This document shows positions 57,450-64,000 of a stretch of DNA of 64,000 nucleotides, piece after piece. Made by a program: the position numbers and the translations under genes. The stretch's first letter is position 1, and the number at the start of each line of letters is the position of its first letter. Under the pieces are notes generated by a model that did not search any database, was not told where the DNA came from, and saw only the letters and a program-made list of their open reading frames with translations. Source of the DNA: Candidatus Dichloromethanomonas elyunquensis (GTDB lineage: Bacteria > Bacillota > Desulfitobacteriia > Desulfitobacteriales > Syntrophobotulaceae); the NCBI GenBank assembly GCA_001515265.1, contig LNDB01000002.1:1-64000 (forward strand). The letters run 5' to 3'.

Positions 57450-58523
57450 ATGAATCAAGTAATTCCAAAAAAAATGAAAGCATTAATATTGTATGGTCCA
57501 AACAATTTTGGTATCGTCAACGACAAGCCGGTTCCCAAACCGGGGCCCGGGGAAGTGCTAGTCAAAGTAGAAGCGTGCGGTATTTGCGGAACGGATGTTA
57601 AGATTATTACAAAGGGTATGCCCAAAATGCCTCCGTATGGAGAGTTTACCCAAGGCCATGAATGGACGGGAACAATCGTTGCCTTGGGTGAAACCGTAGA
57701 TGAGTTTCAGGTAGGAGACAGAGTGGCCATCGAAGCACATAAAGGTTGCGGCCGCTGCCAGAACTGTATTGAAGGAATGTATACAAGCTGCTTAAACTAT
57801 GCTCAAAAGGGCCAGATGGCTTCTGGTATGACCAGGGATGGCGGATTTGCCGAATATGCTGTACACCATATTAACTCGGTTTACAAAATTCCGGATAATG
57901 TTTCTTTTGTGGAAGCTACTTATGTTACAACCCTTGGCTGCGCATTATGGGCCCTAGATATGAGCGGAGGATTCATCGCGGGGGATACTGTACTGATTAC
58001 GGGACCAGGGCCTATTGGACTGTCAATGGTCCAGGCTTGTAAATCCGTGGGGGCAGAAAAAATTATACTAGTAGGAACTAAAAACGATCGGTTAGCTATT
58101 GGTAAGAGCGTTGGGGCAACTCACACCATGAATATCAATGAAGTCGAAGATCCTCTGACGGAAGTTATGAAAATAACCGGAGGAAGAGGATGCGAAAGAA
58201 CCTACGAATGTGCAGGAAATGATTCTTCTTTCGAACTTTGCCTGAAGTCTGCCATGCGCGGACATACTATGACTTTAGTTTCCTTCTATAAGCATCCGGT
58301 TACAGCTCCGCTTGATTATGCGGTCTTAAACGGAATCAATATTATGACGGTACGCGGCGAGGGAAGAAATAACTGTAAACGTGCCTTATCTTTAATGTCC
58401 CAAGGTAAAATTGAGACTAAGCAAATTCTCACGCACACATTCCCTCTGGATGAATTTGCAACCGCGTACGACTATTTTGTCAATAGAAAAGACGGGGCTA
58501 TGAAAGTCGTTGTCCTGCCTTAA
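57450..58523 (+). CDS. Zinc-dependent medium-chain alcohol/polyol dehydrogenase
   Basis: EACGICGTDVKII, GHEWTGTIVALG, CGRCQNCIEGMYTSC, GPGPIGLSMVQACKSVGA. Confidence 0.92.
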   Translation: MNQVIPKKMKALILYGPNNFGIVNDKPVPKPGPGEVLVKVEACGICGTDVKIITKGMPKMPPYGEFTQGHEWTGTIVALGETVDEFQVGDRVAIEAHKGCGRCQNCIEGMYTSCLNYAQKGQMASGMTRDGGFAEYAVHHINSVYKIPDNVSFVEATYVTTLGCALWALDMSGGFIAGDTVLITGPGPIGLSMVQACKSVGAEKIILVGTKNDRLAIGKSVGATHTMNINEVEDPLTEVMKITGGRGCERTYECAGNDSSFELCLKSAMRGHTMTLVSFYKHPVTAPLDYAVLNGINIMTVRGEGRNNCKRALSLMSQGKIETKQILTHTFPLDEFATAYDYFVNRKDGAMKVVVLP

Positions 58524-58597
58524 GGATAGCAATAAATAGCTCAGCGGCTTCTTCTAGATGTGAGTATCCTAAATTACTTATAAATGAATAAATCTGT

Positions 58598-58629
58598 CGC
58601 CAGTGTGTCAAAAGCATGCTGGCGTTTTT
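58598..58629 (+). terminator. Rho-independent terminator
   Basis: CGCCAGTGTG-TCAAAAG-CATGCTGGCG + TTTTT. Confidence 0.85.
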
Positions 58630-58781
58630 GTCTTTGTTTGGATATATGTAGGAATAAAATTATTTTTTTCCAATTATGCCCTTTCCAGAAGATAAAATAA
58701 GTACCAAATAATGGAAAGATGAATAGTATATTGTGACAGCAGTTAGAAGAAAAAACTCATTTCAAAGAGGAGGGAAAAAAC

Positions 58782-58913
58782 ATGTATGGAGCTTGCGGCG
58801 CTGCAGCCTATCCGGGTACTTTTGGCGGATATGCTGGGGGAGGCTTTGGTGCGGGGGTAGGAATTATTGCCATAGCTGTTCTGATTCTGATCGCACTTGG
58901 TGTAATTTTTTAG
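58782..58913 (+). CDS. YjcZ-like tiny membrane protein (43 aa)
   Basis: MYGACGAAAYPGTFGGYAGGGFGAGVGIIAIAVLILIALGVIF; GAGGAGGG RBS. Confidence 0.82.
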   Translation: MYGACGAAAYPGTFGGYAGGGFGAGVGIIAIAVLILIALGVIF

Positions 58914-58973
58914 TTCCTGCTGATATTAAAAATAATTAACCCTGTGCAATAATCAACTGGAGGTGAAAGAAAA

Positions 58974-59093
58974 GTGGCATTTGGAGCCGGCGGAGTCAGT
59001 GGAGCTTTTACCGGAGGTGGCGGGTGCTTCTGCGGCATAGCCATCGTAGTTGTAATTATTCTTCTGTTAATTGCCATGGGTATAGTATTTTAG
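58974..59093 (+). CDS. YjcZ-like tiny membrane protein (39 aa), type B, GTG start
   Basis: MAFGAGGVSGAFTGGGGCFCGIAIVVVIILLLIAMGIVF; GGAGGTG RBS. Confidence 0.8.
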   Translation: MAFGAGGVSGAFTGGGGCFCGIAIVVVIILLLIAMGIVF

Positions 59094-59133
59094 GAAAATG
59101 AGTTCAAAAGGTTTACTAAGGAGGTGTAAGGCA

Positions 59134-59241
59134 ATGGCTGTAGAAAGAGGCGCAGTCGGTTTCGGCGGCGGCTGCGGTTGCGGGATCGGAATCGTAGTAG
59201 TCATTATTCTTCTTTTAATTGCTCTGGGTATCGTTTTCTAG
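59134..59241 (+). CDS. YjcZ-like tiny membrane protein (35 aa), type B
   Basis: MAVERGAVGFGGGCGCGIGIVVVIILLLIALGIVF; AGGAGGTG RBS. Confidence 0.8.
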   Translation: MAVERGAVGFGGGCGCGIGIVVVIILLLIALGIVF

Positions 59242-59280
59242 GTAACAATGTGACTTTAATTTTAGAAAGGAGGTTATAAT

Positions 59281-59412
59281 ATGTTCGGATACGGTGGTGG
59301 TTGCTGTTGCAGACCTGTTGTCAGAACTGTTCCGGTCCCAGTCCCCAACTATGGAGTAGGCATTATCGCAATTGCGATTTTAATCTTAATTGCTCTTGGC
59401 GTAATATTCTAA
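59281..59412 (+). CDS. YjcZ-like tiny membrane protein (43 aa), type A
   Basis: MFGYGGGCCCRPVVRTVPVPVPNYGVGIIAIAILILIALGVIF; AAAGGAGG RBS. Confidence 0.82.
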   Translation: MFGYGGGCCCRPVVRTVPVPVPNYGVGIIAIAILILIALGVIF

Positions 59413-59458
59413 GCAAAGCCATTTTCTGATATTATTAAAAATTAACCCTGTCTAAAAG

Positions 59459-59618
59459 AAAGGGGCTATCGCAAAACTTCCCAGAAGTTTCCATAACGTA
59501 TAGACGCTCTCGGCAGATTGCGCCCTCCTTGGCGTAAACAACCGCGCTTCGCTTCCTGCTTTGCTTGACGCTGTCTATACGTTATTGGAAACGTTGTTTC
59601 GCGGCAGCCCTTTTAACG
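59459..59618. repeat. ~160-bp imperfect palindromic element (MITE/REP-like or structured RNA)
   Basis: Left arm AAAGGGGCTATCGCAAAAC...GTTTCCATAACGTATAGAC pairs with right arm GTCTATACGTTATTGGAAAC...GTTTCGCGGCAGCCCTTTT. Confidence 0.65.
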
Positions 59619-59744
59619 TCTGTTTTTATACTCAAAACGCCGTGATAAATGGGAACTATAAAATAATGAAGTCATATACTGATTAAAACTAGATAATGTG
59701 TTAGCCTCATATACATAGTTAATTAATTATTTACTCGGAGGATT

Positions 59745-60740
59745 ATGAAAAGGATGGGATTAATGGCAGATTTAAAACAACTCGGCATTTATACGCATAT
59801 TCATGCTGAACTTCAAGCGTTAGAGACAGAACTGCTGGAATTTGTCGCTACCGATTTCTCTGTTCTTCATGAACCCTCCATTCATCTGCTAAAGGCGGGA
59901 GGGAAACGTTTAAGGCCGGCCATGGCTTTTTTATCCGCAAAATTTTACAAGCCGGACCCGGAAAAACTTATGTTTGCGGCTATGGCCCTGGAACTCCTTC
60001 ATATGGCATCCTTGGTCCATGACGATGTTGTCGATGAATCCGTGACGCGGCGGGGATGTCCCACGGTTAAAGCCCAGTGGGGAAATATCGTAGCAATCCA
60101 AACGGGCGATTATTTGTTTGCTAAAGTGCTTGAACTCCTTGCCAAAATCGGCGATCCTGCAATATCAAAGATTCTGGCCCAAGCAACCGTAGAAATGTGC
60201 AAGGGGGAAATTAAGCAAATTAAAACTGTGCATGATACCCAGCTCAGTTTTCAACAGTATTATTACCGGATTAAGCAAAAAACAGCCATACTGCTTAAAG
60301 CAAGCTGCTATTTAGGAGGAATTGCCGGCGGGGCGCCGAAGAAAGAGACTTGGGCCTTGGGAGCCTATGGGCATGCCCTGGGAATTGCTTTTCAAATAAG
60401 TGACGATATTTTAGATATTACCGGTGAGGCCTCCGAACTAGGAAAGCAAACAGGCGGGGATATTAGGCAGGGAGTGATGACTTTACCTATGATTTTGGCC
60501 TTGAAGCTTTCGCCCAGAAGCCAAGAACTCTATCAAATCTTAAATAAGCAAGCCAAAAGTGAATGGGATGTGGACTTAGCACGAAGTCTGATTAGGGAAT
60601 CCGGGGCCATTCAGGCCTCCGGCAGGTGGGTCAATCTTTTTGTAGACAAAGCAATGAAATATCTTGAGTACCTATCGATAATTAAAACCAAGCAAGCCTT
60701 GGGTGAGCTTGCCGGGTTTATCCGGATTCGAAAATGGTAA
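59745..60740 (+). CDS. Polyprenyl diphosphate synthase, copy 2
   Basis: 331 aa; AGGKRLRPAMAFLSAKFY, LVHDDVVDESVTRRGCPT, ISDDILDITG. Confidence 0.92.
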   Translation: MKRMGLMADLKQLGIYTHIHAELQALETELLEFVATDFSVLHEPSIHLLKAGGKRLRPAMAFLSAKFYKPDPEKLMFAAMALELLHMASLVHDDVVDESVTRRGCPTVKAQWGNIVAIQTGDYLFAKVLELLAKIGDPAISKILAQATVEMCKGEIKQIKTVHDTQLSFQQYYYRIKQKTAILLKASCYLGGIAGGAPKKETWALGAYGHALGIAFQISDDILDITGEASELGKQTGGDIRQGVMTLPMILALKLSPRSQELYQILNKQAKSEWDVDLARSLIRESGAIQASGRWVNLFVDKAMKYLEYLSIIKTKQALGELAGFIRIRKW

Positions 60741-60746
60741 GCATTT

Positions 60747-61214
60747 CTAAAGAGGCAAATCATTTTTTTCAAGAACAAAGACGGCGATTGCAAGGAGAAT
60801 AGCGGAAACCAAGGATAATCCGATTACTTTTCCCGTAGAAGGAACCGTACCTTCTAAAACCTCCTGCGGTTTCAGAAAACGGAAAAGAGATAAATTTCCG
60901 GCCCAGGCCAATTTGTCGGTTAGCCCGGACGCAACATCAAGCCCATAAAATAGAAAGGTTAAGGCATAGGCATAAGCCAGAGATTTTTCTTTATCCGCCA
61001 ACATGGAAAATAAGAAAGTATAGCTTTCAACTACCGAAAAAAAGGAAAAAGATAATACTGATAATTTTACATACTGAAAAATATCTATTTTAATTCCAAA
61101 AAAGCGGGTGCCTAAAATGATACCGATAAATGTGAATAATATTAACAAAATAGTGTTTGTAAAAAGCACGGTTACCTGGGTTGCAAGAATCTTGCTTCTG
61201 GATACCGGCCAGTT
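60747..61214 (-). pseudogene. N-terminally truncated ABC-2 type permease
   Basis: Permease frame opens after a TAG at 61217-61215 as NWPVSRSKILATQVTVLFTNTILLILFTF...; the expected N-terminal TM region is absent. Confidence 0.65.
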
Positions 61215-62055
61215 CTAACGTACGTTGATGAAATCCGCTAATCCGAGTTTGTGAAAGGGTTTTCCACAATATATTTAAATCTCCGCTTAGCGCAATCGTA
61301 AAATGGAGATCGTCTTCTTCGATAACCGGCAAACCGCTTTGACGCAAATATTCGGCCGCTTCTTCATTTTCGGGTGTGATATCGAACGTCTGGCATTTTA
61401 TCTCCTTTAAATGAGACATCTGTTCTACGCCCAGAAGCTTTCCTTCCCGAATAATCCCCACGCGTTCGCAAGTTTTTTCAATTTCCGGAAACTGGTGGGA
61501 AGACATCAGGATCGTGGTTCCTTTCTTTTTTTCTTCGAGAAGCAAATCAATAAAGATTTTTTGCATCAAAGGGTCCAGGCCTGAAGTCGGTTCGTCTAAC
61601 AGAAGTATTTCGGCATTGAGCATAAACGCTGAGATAATTCCTAATTTTTGTTTCATTCCTTTGGACATTTTTCGAACCGGCTGGCTGATATCCAACGCAA
61701 AACGGTCAATTAACTTTTGGCAATTTTGAAGTACATGGTCGCTGTCGCCATGCATTCTAATTAAAAGCAATAAAAATTCCTTGGCGGAAAGTTTATCAAA
61801 GAAATGAAGCTCTCCCGGAAGATAGGCAATCCTCCGTTTAAGCGCCGTTCTCTCTTGCCAGGTATCCATCCCTTTCATCTTGGCTGTCCCGGCATCGGGA
61901 TGCAAAAAACCCATTAAAATACGCATCGTTGTCGTTTTTCCGGCTCCGTTCGGACCTAAAAAACCGAAAACCTCACCTTGTTTTATCTGCATATTGAGAT
62001 TTCTAATCCCTTTTCCGCCGGTATATATTTTTGAGAGTTGATTTATCTCAATCAT
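61090..62055 (-). CDS. ABC transporter ATP-binding protein with aberrant out-of-frame C-terminal tail
   Basis: GFLGPNGAGKTTTMRILMG, MSKGMKQKLGIISAFM, LLLDEPTSGLDPLMQ; after ...HQRTLEL the reading frame runs into the permease gene in a different frame. Confidence 0.85.
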   Translation of the reverse strand: MIEINQLSKIYTGGKGIRNLNMQIKQGEVFGFLGPNGAGKTTTMRILMGFLHPDAGTAKMKGMDTWQERTALKRRIAYLPGELHFFDKLSAKEFLLLLIRMHGDSDHVLQNCQKLIDRFALDISQPVRKMSKGMKQKLGIISAFMLNAEILLLDEPTSGLDPLMQKIFIDLLLEEKKKGTTILMSSHQFPEIEKTCERVGIIREGKLLGVEQMSHLKEIKCQTFDITPENEEAAEYLRQSGLPVIEEDDLHFTIALSGDLNILWKTLSQTRISGFHQRTLELAGIQKQDSCNPGNRAFYKHYFVNIIHIYRYHFRHPLFWN

Positions 62056-62095
62056 AAATTCTTCCCTAATCCTAAATTATTTGCGGGTTTATAAG

Positions 62096-63694
62096 CTATT
62101 GTCCTTTGTCTGTCAGAAGGTTATATCTTTCCATAGCTTTGATAGCTGTCAAAGCCGTAGTTAAGGGTTCTTCATAGTTCCATCCTTTGGCATAAACGCC
62201 CTGATAGGAGGGTTGAAACGAACCGTTTGCAGCTTGCCGGGAGAGGATATAGGAAACTCCTTTGGCAAGAGTTGCGGGGGGAAGCCGGTGATAATGCAAG
62301 CTAAGCGCGGATAAAGCGAGGGAAGTTTCAATAACGGAAGCGCCCCAGCTTCCATCGGTATTCTGGCTGGACACCAAATATTGAAATAACTTGTTTTGGA
62401 CGTTGTAGAAATATTGGGAAATTCCGCGGGGGTTCACTTGATTTACCCACTTGTTCAGCAGCTCCAGTGCTTGGGCTGTGGCATAGACTGGGCTTTCATA
62501 CCAAACAGCAGGTATCTCTCCTGATGGAAGCTGTTGAGACAGTAACCAGCGAAGTCCAAGAGATACTGCCAAGCTTCCGTTATTTCCGGGCATTCCGATT
62601 AGAGCATCCAACGCGTGAATCGTTACATCGGTACTGCGGATATAGACAGGAAACATACAGTTTAATGCGGGAGGGACACCATCGTAATTGGGAAATGTAC
62701 TCCAACTGCCGTCTTTATTTTGCAACCGGCGCAGGGTTTCCGCTGCCTGATCGGAGCTTACACGGTTGAAAAGCTGCAAACCCAAGAGGGCAACGGCAGT
62801 ATCGTCTAAATCCGGCTGGGTGAACGGTGGGGTTGAACCGTAGCTTCCATCGGAATATTGGGCATCTGCCAACCATTTGGCTGCACGATTAAGAAAGTCA
62901 CGTTCTTCCGGACTTTGAGAAAACTCGACAAAGGTGTAAATCGTTAAGCCGGTTGACCAAATCTGCAGCTGATCGAAAGCAGGCCAGCCACCGCGGGGGT
63001 ATTGTTTTGATTGCAGCCATTTGCCTGCTTTTATTATTTGTTCACCGGATACACGGGCGCGGACCAGGGCGAGGGCTGACAAACTCGTAGCGACAACATC
63101 CTCACACCACGAACCATCCTCTAATTGGTGGTCACAAAGATACGCAGCAGCCTGACTCGCGCCAAATTGATCAAGATTTTTGACCGCGAGCAGGGAAGCT
63201 GCTATGACTACCGGACGTCCGTACGGTGGAAGTTTGTTTAATACGTGATCCGAAAGAATATAGGGCAGTTTAGTTTCCTGGGGCTGCGGGCCTTCCATTC
63301 CTGCAACAACCTGCTGCCCAAGAGCCAAGACAATATTGGCTAATTCGTTGGCTTGACCGGGAAGAAAATATTTTGCCATCTTTCCACTATAGCTTCCTAA
63401 CAAAACCTTTTGGACGAGGCGTGTTATTTCCGGGTCACTTTCCCCGTTCGGCACTTTGCTCCAGCCTTGAGGACAGCGATTTTGCCGCAGCCAGGCCAGA
63501 CCTGCCTGATGACTTTTTTTGAACTGGTTGCCGAGTAACAACTGGGTTAACGCTGCCAAAGCGGTCGCGCCCGGACTAATAGATAGGCGGTGGGCTTCGT
63601 CTAATCCCCCCCGAAGTATTTGTTCCCCTCCTTCGAGAACATAGCTGCGGGCCTTAACTAAAGAATCCTTAATTTCTCCGTTTACACTCTCCAC
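62096..63694 (-). CDS. Squalene-hopene/class II terpene cyclase-like protein with prenyltransferase repeats
   Basis: 532 aa; several QW-type repeats (QLEDGSWCED, DGSWSTFPNYDG, NTDGSWGAS) and a DLDDTAV class II motif. Confidence 0.82.
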   Translation of the reverse strand: MESVNGEIKDSLVKARSYVLEGGEQILRGGLDEAHRLSISPGATALAALTQLLLGNQFKKSHQAGLAWLRQNRCPQGWSKVPNGESDPEITRLVQKVLLGSYSGKMAKYFLPGQANELANIVLALGQQVVAGMEGPQPQETKLPYILSDHVLNKLPPYGRPVVIAASLLAVKNLDQFGASQAAAYLCDHQLEDGSWCEDVVATSLSALALVRARVSGEQIIKAGKWLQSKQYPRGGWPAFDQLQIWSTGLTIYTFVEFSQSPEERDFLNRAAKWLADAQYSDGSYGSTPPFTQPDLDDTAVALLGLQLFNRVSSDQAAETLRRLQNKDGSWSTFPNYDGVPPALNCMFPVYIRSTDVTIHALDALIGMPGNNGSLAVSLGLRWLLSQQLPSGEIPAVWYESPVYATAQALELLNKWVNQVNPRGISQYFYNVQNKLFQYLVSSQNTDGSWGASVIETSLALSALSLHYHRLPPATLAKGVSYILSRQAANGSFQPSYQGVYAKGWNYEEPLTTALTAIKAMERYNLLTDKGQ

Positions 63695-63799
63695 TAAAAC
63701 ACCTCACCCTAATTAAAAACTATAGTATGATTTATGATTGGTTTTGGCAGAGAGTTCCAAGAACAAGCCTATTTTACCGTATATTTAAAGCAAACGAGT

Positions 63800-64000
63800 C
63801 TAAGGTTTTATCGCAAAAAAATAATGAGATACTTTAAAAAGCAGCGGCCGTACTTCAATTTTTTTAAACCCGGCTTCCTGGAGCAGCTTCATAATTTCCT
63901 GTTCAGCAGGGAGACCGTCAAAACCCTGATGACAGGCTAAAAAGAAGCTCATTAGATTTTGAGGGATATGCGCAGGCAAAATTGGAACAGAAGAAGTTAT
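63800..64000 (-). CDS. C-terminal part of a possible SAM-dependent methyltransferase (runs off window)
   Basis: ITSSVPILPAHIPQNLMSFFLACHQGFDGLPAEQEIMKLLQEAGFKKIEVRPLLFKVSHYFFAIKP*; C-terminal strand pattern typical of class I methyltransferases. Confidence 0.45.
   Translation of the reverse strand: MTSSVPILPAHIPQNLMSFFLACHQGFDGLPAEQEIMKLLQEAGFKKIEVRPLLFKVSHYFFAIKP

Noticed and set aside
63734-63940. 68-aa plus-strand ORF at the right edge
   Set aside because: It lies opposite a minus-strand frame open to the window edge that reads like the C-terminus of a methyltransferase.
1-64000. CRISPR arrays, prophage, toxin-antitoxin or classical defence systems
   Set aside because: No regularly spaced direct repeats, no cas, phage structural, nuclease-methylase or obvious toxin-antitoxin genes were seen.
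1-64000. Selenocysteine-containing genes (in-frame TGA)
   Set aside because: The redox genes checked by eye read through with cysteine and ordinary stops; no evidence of recoding, although no SECIS search could be run.

Overview
The window is a chromosomal segment from an anaerobic, spore-forming Firmicute; a Peptococcaceae/Desulfitobacteriaceae-like host is inferred from gene content only. Main blocks: (1) an rnfCDGEAB operon on the minus strand with an RseC-like gene upstream and apbE, a NusG-domain-II protein, a Gx-family protein and an EcfT-like protein downstream; (2) metF on the minus strand, divergent from a complete Wood-Ljungdahl carbonyl-branch operon (acsA, two cooC-type ATPases, acsD, acsC, acsE, acsB, acsV-like); (3) tat genes interleaved with polyprenyl diphosphate synthase genes, including a degenerate synthase-like protein; (4) a GntR / hydroxypyruvate isomerase / tartronate semialdehyde reductase / glycerate kinase block; (5) rubrerythrin, hemerythrin and rubredoxin-flavoprotein genes among housekeeping genes (lepB, rluD-like, cca, trmL, dnaE, coaD, two tRNA-Leu); (6) two clusters of very short YjcZ-like membrane peptides missing from the supplied ORF track; (7) a terminal locus with a second polyprenyl synthase, a class II terpene-cyclase-like protein, a damaged ABC transporter and a partial gene that may encode a methyltransferase. 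The strongest unexplained signals are a structured leader candidate upstream of acsA whose wobble pairs favour plus-strand RNA, a ~160-bp imperfect palindromic element at ~59.46-59.62 kb, the ABC ATPase/permease deletion junction, and the tiny membrane-peptide paralogs. No CRISPR array, prophage, rRNA or intact insertion sequence was seen. All family assignments come from reading the sequences, without database searches.
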